A stretch of DNA of 25,622 bases from UBA9410 sp036123635 (GTDB taxonomy: Bacteria; Actinomycetota; Acidimicrobiia; Acidimicrobiales; MedAcidi-G1), in NCBI GenBank assembly GCA_036123635.1, contig JAZADL010000070.1:1-25622 (forward strand), read 5' to 3'. A model generated the notes under the pieces. It saw nothing but the letters and a program-made list of their open reading frames with translations, was not told the DNA's origin and made no database searches. This document shows, piece by piece, positions 1-7,974 of the stretch (within the stretch, counting starts at the first letter, position 1; each line of letters opens with the position of its first letter). Both the position numbers and the translations under genes were made by a program.

Positions 1-391
1 CCTCCTCCCATGCCCGATCGACAATGCTGACCTCGATTTGCTTGATGGTGACCGGGGGTTCGTTGATTCCCAGCACGCAGGATCCCTCGCAGGGGGCCGG
101 ACAGAGCCTCCCGGTGAACTCAGGAAAATTATTGGTGGCATGCAGACGCTCAATGGCGTCCCGCCAGTGGCCGCGGTAGGTCAGGTCGTTCCAGTCCGGG
201 ATGAGGTTCCCCAGTGGGCAGCCGTCGTTGCAGAACGGGATGCCACAGTCCATACAGCGACTGGCCTGCGCCCGGAGGCTCTCCTCGCTGAAGGGTTCGT
301 AGACCTCTTTCCAGTCCAGGAGTCGGACCGGTACCGATCGACGGTCAGGGAGCTGCCGGTCGTGTTTGAGAAAGCCGCGCGCGTCGCCCAT
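1..391 (-). CDS. gltD: Glutamate synthase small subunit (GltD), N-terminal part, cut by window edge
   Basis: The beta subunit of NADPH-dependent glutamate synthase takes electrons from NADPH through FAD and Fe-S clusters to the large subunit, for synthesis of glutamate from glutamine and 2-oxoglutarate in the cytosol. About 130 residues are visible, starting MGDARGFLK. Near residues 47-60 there is a cysteine cluster CMDCGIPFCNDGCP, followed by LGNLIPDWNDL. A second cluster, LCPAPCEGSCVLGIN, lies near residue 95. Both are hallmarks of the Fe-S N-terminal domain of GltD. The FAD and NADPH domains lie beyond the left edge. The start lies 8 bases after the gltB stop, and its ribosome-binding site AGGAG overlaps that stop codon, so the two genes are an operon and probably translationally coupled. 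Very confident in the identity; the gene is partial only because of the window boundary. Confidence 0.97.
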   Translation of the reverse strand, partial: MGDARGFLKHDRQLPDRRSVPVRLLDWKEVYEPFSEESLRAQASRCMDCGIPFCNDGCPLGNLIPDWNDLTYRGHWRDAIERLHATNNFPEFTGRLCPAPCEGSCVLGINEPPVTIKQIEVSIVDRAWEE

Positions 392-395
392 GATC

Positions 396-400
396 GCTCC
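396..400 (-). promoter_or_regulatory. Ribosome-binding site of gltD overlapping gltB stop
   Basis: On the minus strand the sequence reads TAGGAGCGATCATG. The TAG stop of gltB shares bases with the AGGAG of gltD, and the spacing to the ATG is about 5 bases. This fixes the gltD start and supports coupled translation of the two subunits. Confidence 0.8.
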
Positions 401-3400
401 TAGCCGCGCGTGGAGGCCATGATTGCCTCCACCTCGTCTCGGCCGGTCTCGCGGGCGGCGGCGGCCGCCTCTAGGACTCGCTTGTAGTCGGTGGGCATCA
501 CCTTTACGAAGCGGTCTATTTGGTGGTCCCAAGACGCCAGCAGCCGCTCAGCCACTGTCGAGCCTGTTTCAACGTGGTGTCGGACCAGGAGGTTCTGAAG
601 CCAACGACGATCCTCGACATCCGGTTCCTCCAGCAAGACCATCTCTGGGTTGACCCGGTCAGACAACGAGCTCTCCGAGTCGAAGACGAAGGCGACCCCG
701 CCGGACATGCCGGCAGCGAAGTTCCTACCGGTAGGGCCCAGGATCACGGCTCGGCCACCGGTCATGTACTCGCAGCCATGATCGCCGATACCTTCCACCA
801 CTGCCACGGCACCGGAGTTTCGGACGCAGAACCGCTCCCCGACCCGCCCCCGGATGAAGGCCTCGCCCGAAGTCGCCCCGTAGAGAATTACGTTTCCGGC
901 GATGATCTGCTCCTCAGCCAGGAACTGGGCATCGGCTGGCGGTCGGATAGTGATACGGCCTCCGGAGAGGCCCTTGCCGACGTAGTCGTTCGCGTCACCG
1001 GTGAGACGCAAGGTGATTCCTCGAGGCACGAACGTCCCGAAACTGTTTCCCGCCGATCCGTGGAGATCTACCTGGATCGTGTCGTCGGGTAGACCTTCTC
1101 CCCCGTGTCGACGGGTCAACTCATAGCCCAACATGGTGCCAACCGAGCGATCCACATTGGATACCGGTGTGGCAATACGGACTGGCGTCCCGTCTTCCAG
1201 AGCTCCGATTGCCTCATCGATCAGGTGTCGGTCTAGGACTTGGTCCAGGCCGTGGTTCTGGCCGCAGGTGTTGCGACGATCGGCATTACCTATGTCGGGC
1301 ACGTGGAGGATGGGAGACAGATCCAGGCCAGCGGCCTTCCAGTGGTCAATGGCATGGTGGGCGTCGAGCACCTCAGCACGGCCGATCGCTTCGGCCACCG
1401 TTCGAAAGCCCAGTTGGGCGAGGATTTCCCGAACTTCTTCGGCGATGTACTCGAAGAAGTTCACGACGAACTCGGGTCGGCCGGTGAACTTCTTTCGTAG
1501 CTCTGGGTTCTGAGTAGCCACCCCCACTGGGCATGTGTCGAGATGGCAAACCCGCATCATCACGCAGCCTGAGACCACGAGGGGTGCCGTGGCGAACCCA
1601 AACTCGTCCCCACCCAGTAGAGCGGCGATCATCACGTCGCGTCCGGTCTTCAACTGGCCGTCAACCTGAACCACGATGCGGTCCCTCAGCCCGTTTAGGA
1701 GCAGTGTCTGCTGGGTCTCTGCAAGGCCCAACTCCCAGGGTGCCCCGGCGTGCTTTATGGAGGAGAGGGGTGAGGCGCCGGTGCCGCCGTCGTGACCCGA
1801 GATCAGGACAACGTCGGCGTGGGCCTTAGAGACACCGGCGGCCACTGTGCCTACCCCGACTTCGGCCACCAGCTTGACGTGGACCCGGCTGACCGGGTTC
1901 GAGTTCTTGAGGTCGTAGATGAGCTGGGCCAAGTCCTCAATCGAGTAGATGTCATGATGGGGCGGCGGCGAGATGAGTCCCACGCCCGGTGTGGAGTGGC
2001 GAGTCTTGGCGATCCAGGGGTAAACCTTGTGGCCCGGCAGCTGTCCTCCTTCGCCCGGCTTGGCCCCTTGAGCCATCTTGATCTGGAGGTCGTCGCTGTT
2101 GACCAGGTACTCGCTGGTCACGCCGAAGCGCCCAGAGGCCACCTGCTTGACGGCCGAGCGGCGGAGATCGCCGTTCGGTTCGGGTGTGAACCGGTCGGGG
2201 TCCTCGCCTCCCTCCCCTGTGTTGGACCTGCCTCCGATCCGGTTCATGGCGATGGCCAGCGTCTCGTGGGCCTCGGCGCTGATCGACCCGTAGGACATAG
2301 CTCCAGTGGAGAACCGCTTCACAATCTCGGAGACCGGTTCCACCTCGTCTAGTGGAACCGGCGTCCTTACCCCCTCACGGAATGTGAAGAGGCCGCGGAG
2401 GGTGGCTAGTCGCTTCGACTGCTCGTTTATCAGGTCGGTGTACTGCTTGAAGACGTCGTACCGCCCCTCCCGGGTGGCGTGCTGAAGTCGGAACACGGTT
2501 TCCGGGTTGAACAGGTGGTACTCGCCCTCGCGACGCCACTGGTACTCGCCGCCGGCCTCCAGTGTGCGGTGGGCGCGCTCTTCCGGGTTGGCGGGGAAGG
2601 CGAGGGCGTGGCGTGACGCCACCTCCCGGGCCAGGACGTCGAGGCCGACGCCGCCCAGTCTGCTCACCGTGCCGGTGAAGCAGGCATCCACGACATCGGC
2701 CCCTAGGCCGATGGCTTCGAAGATCTGAGCTCCGGTGTAGGAGGCCACTGTCGAGATGCCCATCTTGGACATGATCTTCAATAGGCCTTGGTCGAAAGCC
2801 CGCACCAGGTTGGCCCGGGACTTCTCTGGGTTCATCGTCGTGGGAAGACCGTGGCGCCCGTCTCGCACCATGTCATCTACCGAGGCGAAGGTCAGATAGG
2901 GGCAGACAGCGGATGCGCCGTATCCGAGCAGCAGAGCGACATGGTGGACCTCACGGACATCGCCGCTCTCAACGAGGAGGCCGACTCTGGTCCGGGTCTT
3001 CTCGCGGATTAGGTGGTGGTGTACGGCTCCGGTGGCAAGGAGGGATGGAACCGGGGCCAGGGTCGGGCTGGTCCCGCGGTCGCTTATGACTAGCAGGGTG
3101 ACCCCGTCCTTGATAGCCGCAGATGCTTCGGCCCGTAGCCGGTCCAGGGCGCCGGCCAGGCCTTCGCTACCGCGGCTCACCTGGTAGAGGCCGTCGAGTA
3201 CCCGCGACGTGAAGCCATCGGGGCCGCCAGGTCCATCGATTCCGATCAGGGCGGCCATCTGATCTTCGGTTAGGACGGGATGAGGCAGGTGGACTTGGCG
3301 ACAGCTCTCGGGGCGGGGATCTAGCAGGTTGCCCTCGGCCCCCACTGTGGTGCATACCGCCGTGATCAGTTCTTCCCGGATGGCGTCTAGCGGCGGGTTG

Positions 3401-5106
3401 GTCACCTGGGCAAAGAGCTGTTGGAAGTAGTCGTAGAGGGGTCGTGACTGATCGGACAGCACGGCCACCGGCGTGTCCGTGCCCATCGAGCCGACGGCAC
3501 CTTTGGCGTCCCGTGCCATAGGGGCCACCAACAGTTTCAGGGCCTCGTGGGTGTACCCAAAGGTCTGCTGGCGTTGGACGATTGTCCCCTCGTCCAGGGT
3601 TGTCCGTTCTCTGGGAGGAAGGTCGTCCAGGTGGACCAGATTCCGTTCTAGCCATTGGCGGTAGGGTCGGGCGGAGGCCAACCCGGCCTTGATTTCGTCA
3701 TCGCGAATGATTCGACCTTCATTAGTGTCGATCAGGAACATCCGCCCGGGTTGCAGGCGTCCCTTTTCGACCACCTCGTTGGTTGGCACGTCGACGACGC
3801 CGACCTCGCTGGCCATGACCACCAGGTCCTCGGAGGTCACCCAGTAGCGGCTAGGTCTCAAGCCGTTGCGGTCAAGGACGGCTCCTATAACCGTGCCATC
3901 GGTGAAGGCGATAGACGCCGGGCCGTCCCACGGCTCCATCAGGGAGGCGTGATACTGGTAGAAGGCTCGTCGGTCATCGGACATCTCGGCGTGGTTCTCC
4001 CACGGTTCCGGGATCATCATTAGGACCGCCTCGGGTAGCGAATAGCCGCCCATAGTCAGCAGTTCCAGAGCCTCGTCAAAACCTGCGGAATCGCTGGCTC
4101 CCGGTGTGCAGATCGGGAACAGCCTGTCGAGGTCCCCGTCCAGCACCTGGGTGGCCATCAACGCCTCCCGGGCCCGCATCCAGTTTCTGTTCCCCTGCAC
4201 GGTGTTGATCTCACCGTTGTGCGCGATGAAGCGGTAGGGATGGGCCAACGGCCACGACGGGAAGGTATTGGTCGAAAAGCGGGAGTGGACAAGAGCCAGA
4301 GCACTCACCACGCGTTCGTCGGTCAGGTCGGCGAAGAACTCGGAGAGCTGCAGAGTGGTGAGCATCCCCTTGTAGACAATGGTCCGGGCCGAGAGCGATG
4401 GGAAGTAGACACCGCAGTCCTGTCCGTTCTCGTCAGTCACCGCCACTTCGTGCTCGGACCGCTTCCGGACCACATACGCGATTCGGTCCAGGTCTAACCC
4501 GGCTGGTCGACCTACGGGCCCCTCCGGAGCGGCCAGAAACACCTGGCGGAATGTCGGCTCAGTGGAGCGGGCGGCGTCGCCGATCATCGAGTCGTCGACG
4601 GGCAGGTCTCGCCAACCGAGAACCTCCAGGCCTTCCTCGACGGCGATCCGGTTGACCGCAGTAGTCGCCAGGTCGGCCGAGTCGGCCCCCTGGGGAAGGA
4701 AGGCGATTCCAGTGGCGTACTGGCCCGCCTCCGGGAGCTCAAATGGCACCACCTGGCGGTAGAAGTCGTCAGGAACCTGGATAAGTAGGCCGGCTCCGTC
4801 CCCGGTGTTGGTCTCAGCCCCGAGGGCTCCCCGGTGCTGCATCTTGCATAGGGCGCCGATTCCCAACTGAACGATCCGGTGCGTCGCCACGCCGTGCAGG
4901 TGACAGACAAAGTTGACGCCGCACGAGTCGTGCTCCATGCGGGGGTCGTAGAGACCCTGAGCAGGCGGCAGGTTCCGGCGCACAGCCGGCTCGACGGGCT
5001 CGGAATAGGCGGACCTTTTCGGGATGGTGGTCTCCTGGGTTTGGGACCGGTAAGGGTCCACTATCTGGAGATCGCCCGAAACGCCGTTGGTCGGAGCGAC
5101 TTTCAT
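400..5106 (-). CDS. gltB: Glutamate synthase large subunit (GltB)
   Basis: The alpha subunit of glutamate synthase hydrolyses glutamine in an N-terminal class II amidotransferase domain and channels ammonia to an FMN/[3Fe-4S] synthase domain that aminates 2-oxoglutarate. Seen in order: the amidotransferase start EHDSCGVNFV, with the Cys that becomes the N-terminal nucleophile after propeptide removal; the synthase domain with GQLPGHKVYPWIAKTRHSTP and LISGHDGGTGASP; the 3Fe-4S motif C-x5-C-x4-C in GCVMMRVCHLDTCPVG; and the C-terminal GXGXG beta-helix region. About 1568 residues, normal for the family. I chose the ATG at 5106. An upstream in-frame ATG at 5166 would overlap the start of the divergent aminopeptidase gene. 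Even with the 5106 start, the propeptide before the catalytic Cys is about 61 residues, long for the family, so the true start could be further inside. gltD follows directly. Confidence 0.97.
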   Translation of the reverse strand: MKVAPTNGVSGDLQIVDPYRSQTQETTIPKRSAYSEPVEPAVRRNLPPAQGLYDPRMEHDSCGVNFVCHLHGVATHRIVQLGIGALCKMQHRGALGAETNTGDGAGLLIQVPDDFYRQVVPFELPEAGQYATGIAFLPQGADSADLATTAVNRIAVEEGLEVLGWRDLPVDDSMIGDAARSTEPTFRQVFLAAPEGPVGRPAGLDLDRIAYVVRKRSEHEVAVTDENGQDCGVYFPSLSARTIVYKGMLTTLQLSEFFADLTDERVVSALALVHSRFSTNTFPSWPLAHPYRFIAHNGEINTVQGNRNWMRAREALMATQVLDGDLDRLFPICTPGASDSAGFDEALELLTMGGYSLPEAVLMMIPEPWENHAEMSDDRRAFYQYHASLMEPWDGPASIAFTDGTVIGAVLDRNGLRPSRYWVTSEDLVVMASEVGVVDVPTNEVVEKGRLQPGRMFLIDTNEGRIIRDDEIKAGLASARPYRQWLERNLVHLDDLPPRERTTLDEGTIVQRQQTFGYTHEALKLLVAPMARDAKGAVGSMGTDTPVAVLSDQSRPLYDYFQQLFAQVTNPPLDAIREELITAVCTTVGAEGNLLDPRPESCRQVHLPHPVLTEDQMAALIGIDGPGGPDGFTSRVLDGLYQVSRGSEGLAGALDRLRAEASAAIKDGVTLLVISDRGTSPTLAPVPSLLATGAVHHHLIREKTRTRVGLLVESGDVREVHHVALLLGYGASAVCPYLTFASVDDMVRDGRHGLPTTMNPEKSRANLVRAFDQGLLKIMSKMGISTVASYTGAQIFEAIGLGADVVDACFTGTVSRLGGVGLDVLAREVASRHALAFPANPEERAHRTLEAGGEYQWRREGEYHLFNPETVFRLQHATREGRYDVFKQYTDLINEQSKRLATLRGLFTFREGVRTPVPLDEVEPVSEIVKRFSTGAMSYGSISAEAHETLAIAMNRIGGRSNTGEGGEDPDRFTPEPNGDLRRSAVKQVASGRFGVTSEYLVNSDDLQIKMAQGAKPGEGGQLPGHKVYPWIAKTRHSTPGVGLISPPPHHDIYSIEDLAQLIYDLKNSNPVSRVHVKLVAEVGVGTVAAGVSKAHADVVLISGHDGGTGASPLSSIKHAGAPWELGLAETQQTLLLNGLRDRIVVQVDGQLKTGRDVMIAALLGGDEFGFATAPLVVSGCVMMRVCHLDTCPVGVATQNPELRKKFTGRPEFVVNFFEYIAEEVREILAQLGFRTVAEAIGRAEVLDAHHAIDHWKAAGLDLSPILHVPDIGNADRRNTCGQNHGLDQVLDRHLIDEAIGALEDGTPVRIATPVSNVDRSVGTMLGYELTRRHGGEGLPDDTIQVDLHGSAGNSFGTFVPRGITLRLTGDANDYVGKGLSGGRITIRPPADAQFLAEEQIIAGNVILYGATSGEAFIRGRVGERFCVRNSGAVAVVEGIGDHGCEYMTGGRAVILGPTGRNFAAGMSGGVAFVFDSESSLSDRVNPEMVLLEEPDVEDRRWLQNLLVRHHVETGSTVAERLLASWDHQIDRFVKVMPTDYKRVLEAAAAARETGRDEVEAIMASTRG

Positions 5107-5164
5107 GAGATGCCACCCTGGGGCGGGCGTCTCAACTCGGCTGTCGACGGTCCATGATAGAGGC

Positions 5165-6424
5165 ATGTCCCATCAGGACCCCTCGTCTGCTGTCGACCTG
5201 TGCCGGTTTATTGACAGCTCGCCTAGTCCGTACCACGCGGTCGACGAGGCCGCTCGACGCCTGAGTGAGGCCGGTTTCGTAGAAATCGGCCAGGACGACG
5301 ATTCTCCCGAACCGGGCCGCCACCTGGTGCGTTCCGGGGGCGCCCTAGTGGCCTGGGTGGATCAGGGTCGGGCTGATGACGCCCCTGTACGAATCGTCGG
5401 TGCCCACACTGACAGCCCGAACCTCCGGTTAAAGCCCGTTCCTGACCGTGATGCTGCCGGATGCCGCCAACTGGGGGTGGAGGTCTACGGGGGTGTCCTC
5501 CTGAACTCCTGGTTGGACCGAGATCTCGGGATTTCGGGTCGCCTGGCGGTCCGGGACGGCGACGACGCACTACAGGTCCTAGTACGCGATGACCGCCCCC
5601 TCGCCCGGATACCGCAACTGGCCATCCACCTAGACCGAGGCGTCAACGAGAAGGGACTGGTGCTGAACCCCCAAGACCACCTCTCCCCCATCATCGGGAC
5701 CGGTGGGTCGACAGCAGATAGCTTCGCTGCTCTGATGGCCTCGGCGGCCGGAGTTCCAGAGGACGCCGTGTTGGGGTGGGATGTGATGTTCCATGACCTT
5801 TCCCCTTCGGTGCTGGCCGGTACCAATCGTGACTTGGTTAGTGCACCGCGTATCGACAATCTCCTCTCCTGCCATGCCGGCACTCAGGCCCTGGCGGCGA
5901 CCGCTGAGGCTGACGGTCCGGTCCCAGTCCTGGCTCTGTTCGACCATGAGGAAGTAGGCAGTGTGTCGAGCAGCGGGGCCGCAGGTCCGCTGCTGCTTCG
6001 AACGCTTCGGCGATTCGTGACATTGGAGTCCCGACGGATGTCCGGGTCGCTGATCCTCTCCGTCGACGGGGCCCACGCCACACATCCCAACTACGTCGAT
6101 CGGCACGACCCCGAGCATCCCGTCCACCTGAATAGTGGTCCCGTCTTGAAGTTCAACGCCGCGGAGCGTTACGCCACGGACGCCGAGGGAGCCGGGGTGG
6201 TGCGCCTGGCCGCAGAGCGGGCTGGGGTCCCCCTGCAGTCCTTTGTCAGCCGGGGAGATTTTCCCTGTGGTACCACTATTGGTCCGGTCACAGCGGCCGC
6301 GACGGGAATCCGGACCGTCGACCTGGGGGTTGCCCAACTGGCCATGCATAGCGCCCGGGAAACCTGCGGCAGTGCCGACCCGGACCACCTGCAGGCCCTG
6401 CTGGTGGAGCTGTTGTCCGGCTAG
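5165..6424 (+). CDS. apeB: M18 family aminopeptidase
   Basis: A cytosolic, probably dodecameric metallo-aminopeptidase of family M18 (aspartyl aminopeptidase type) that removes N-terminal residues, often acidic, from peptides. The 419-residue protein has every family block: a start near SSPSPYHAV, the metal ligand His81 in GAHTDSPNLRLKP, HLDRGVNEKG, Asp231 in APRIDNL, the catalytic/metal Glu pair in FDHEEVGS (262-263), THPNYVDRHDPEH and SRGDFPCGTTIGP, and the last metal His (395) in LAMHSARE. Length is normal. The start is the ATG in frame with MSHQDPSS; it overlaps the alternative upstream ATG of gltB by two bases. No Shine-Dalgarno is obvious. A CATGAT hexamer 6 bases upstream fits a leaderless transcript. 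The 3' end overlaps the stop of the convergent trkH gene. Confidence 0.95.
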   Translation: MSHQDPSSAVDLCRFIDSSPSPYHAVDEAARRLSEAGFVEIGQDDDSPEPGRHLVRSGGALVAWVDQGRADDAPVRIVGAHTDSPNLRLKPVPDRDAAGCRQLGVEVYGGVLLNSWLDRDLGISGRLAVRDGDDALQVLVRDDRPLARIPQLAIHLDRGVNEKGLVLNPQDHLSPIIGTGGSTADSFAALMASAAGVPEDAVLGWDVMFHDLSPSVLAGTNRDLVSAPRIDNLLSCHAGTQALAATAEADGPVPVLALFDHEEVGSVSSSGAAGPLLLRTLRRFVTLESRRMSGSLILSVDGAHATHPNYVDRHDPEHPVHLNSGPVLKFNAAERYATDAEGAGVVRLAAERAGVPLQSFVSRGDFPCGTTIGPVTAAATGIRTVDLGVAQLAMHSARETCGSADPDHLQALLVELLSG

Positions 6425-7974
6425 TGACCGGGGCGCCCCGTCTGCCGGGCCGCTCCACGGAATGACCGGTAGGGCGCCACCAGCATCAACAGCATGGGGA
6501 AGATCTCCAAGCGTCCGACCAGCATCAGGAGGGCTAGCACCAAGCGAGCCGGGGTTGGGAAGCCGTCGACAAAGGAGGCTGTGGGGCCAGCGTCTCCCAG
6601 AACGGGCCCCATGTTGCCCAGGGATCCGATCACCCCGCTGACCGCCGTAACCAGGTCCGTGCCCAGCGCGGCCACCAGTACTGTTCCCCCGACCACCAAC
6701 ATGCCGTACACGACCATGAAGCCGGCAACGCGCTCCACTAGGGAATCCGGAAGGGTCGCCGTGCCCTGACGGACTGGGAGCAAGGCCCGTGGGCGGCGAA
6801 AGCCGTGCAGGGTGCGTGCGGCGTGGGCCATGCCGACCCGGAGTCGCATGATCTTCACCCCGCCGGCGGTGGACCCGGTACACCCTCCAAAGACAAGGAG
6901 GAACAGGAGCACCATCTGCGGGCCGGCCGCCCAGCGGACCCAGTCACCGTCGCTGCCAGCCCCGGTGGCGTTGCCGAAGCCACCGCTAGTGCCGAGGGTG
7001 ACCACGTTGAATAGTCCGATGCGCAAGGCACGTGCAGGAGCCATGCCGTCGAGGGCCAGGAGTGTTGACACGACAAGTGTGCAGATGCCCAGAACACTCA
7101 GAAATCCGCGGAACTCGTGGTCACCGAAGTGGGCGATCCGCTTCCGGCTCCACGAATGGCTGTGGAGCGTAAAGCTGGCCGCTGCGACGATCAGGGCCAC
7201 GATTAGGACAGACTCAACGGCCACGCTGTCCCAGTATCCAATCGATGCATCCCGGGTCGAAAAGCCCCCGGTCGAGGCGGTGGTGAGGGCGTGGGCCACG
7301 GCATCGAACGGCCCCATGCCGGCCACAAGGAAGCCGACGGCGATGAGCACGGTGAGTCCCAGGTAGAGACGCCAGAAGCGAATCGCCGTATCCCGCACCC
7401 GCGGGGCCAGCCGGTCCACTCCCATGCCGGGAGCCTCGGCGTCGATCAGACCGAGGCCGCTGGCTCGCAGGGACGGCAGCACAGTAACCACAAGGACAAC
7501 GATGCCCATGCCCCCGGCCCACTGCGTCAGTTGTCGGTAGAGCAGGATCCCGGCACCCTGGTCGGCGATCGGATTGTGGCTGCCGAACACCGTCGCGCCG
7601 GTAGCCGTATAGCCGGAGATCGACTCGAACAAGGCGTCGGCGACCACAACTGCCCACGGTCGACCGGCGACAGCGAACGTTCCGGCCAGAAGATAGGGAA
7701 TCGCCCCGACCATCGAGGCGACCACCCAGGTGCCCCCCACCGCTGCGAAGACGGTGGCGTGGTCCAGAGCGCCGGGCCGAGTCGTCCACCACAGGCCTAA
7801 TCCGAGAAAGGCCGTAATTGCCGCCGCCCCAAGTAGAGCCAAGCCGGCCGAGCCTGCCACCAGTCCAACGATGGCAGAGACAAACATGCCCGCAGACATA
7901 AACAGCAGGGCCAGGCCGGTCACGTGACCGGTGGTGCTCGCCCACCGGTCCTCCAGGGAAAATGGGGTGGTCAT
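6421..7974 (-). CDS. trkH: TrkH-type K+ transporter subunit, canonical selectivity loops
   Basis: Pore-forming membrane subunit of a Trk-type K+ uptake system, normally a homodimer gated by a TrkA ring. The 517-residue protein is strongly hydrophobic with four pore-loop repeats. All four filter segments are intact: GYTATGATV (Gly126), TTASTGGFST (236-237), TLGTSGGFGN (331-332) and GSLGNMGP (Gly456). GGCTGSTAGGVK, and GRLEIFP near the C-terminus, are also typical. The start ATG overlaps the TGA of the upstream trkH paralogue by four bases (ATGA), so the pair is co-transcribed and coupled. It is the last gene of the trkA-trkH-trkH operon. A Ktr-type KtrB is the alternative, but length and partner fit TrkH. 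Ion preference (K+ alone or with Na+/H+) cannot be settled from sequence. Confidence 0.93.
   Translation of the reverse strand: MTTPFSLEDRWASTTGHVTGLALLFMSAGMFVSAIVGLVAGSAGLALLGAAAITAFLGLGLWWTTRPGALDHATVFAAVGGTWVVASMVGAIPYLLAGTFAVAGRPWAVVVADALFESISGYTATGATVFGSHNPIADQGAGILLYRQLTQWAGGMGIVVLVVTVLPSLRASGLGLIDAEAPGMGVDRLAPRVRDTAIRFWRLYLGLTVLIAVGFLVAGMGPFDAVAHALTTASTGGFSTRDASIGYWDSVAVESVLIVALIVAAASFTLHSHSWSRKRIAHFGDHEFRGFLSVLGICTLVVSTLLALDGMAPARALRIGLFNVVTLGTSGGFGNATGAGSDGDWVRWAAGPQMVLLFLLVFGGCTGSTAGGVKIMRLRVGMAHAARTLHGFRRPRALLPVRQGTATLPDSLVERVAGFMVVYGMLVVGGTVLVAALGTDLVTAVSGVIGSLGNMGPVLGDAGPTASFVDGFPTPARLVLALLMLVGRLEIFPMLLMLVAPYRSFRGAARQTGRPGH

Noticed and set aside
5630..6883. 417-residue open frame on the minus strand under apeB
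   Set aside because: It lies opposite a fully conserved M18 peptidase and crosses the end of trkH, has no family motif and reads as low-complexity Arg/Gly/Pro sequence typical of a high-GC shadow frame.
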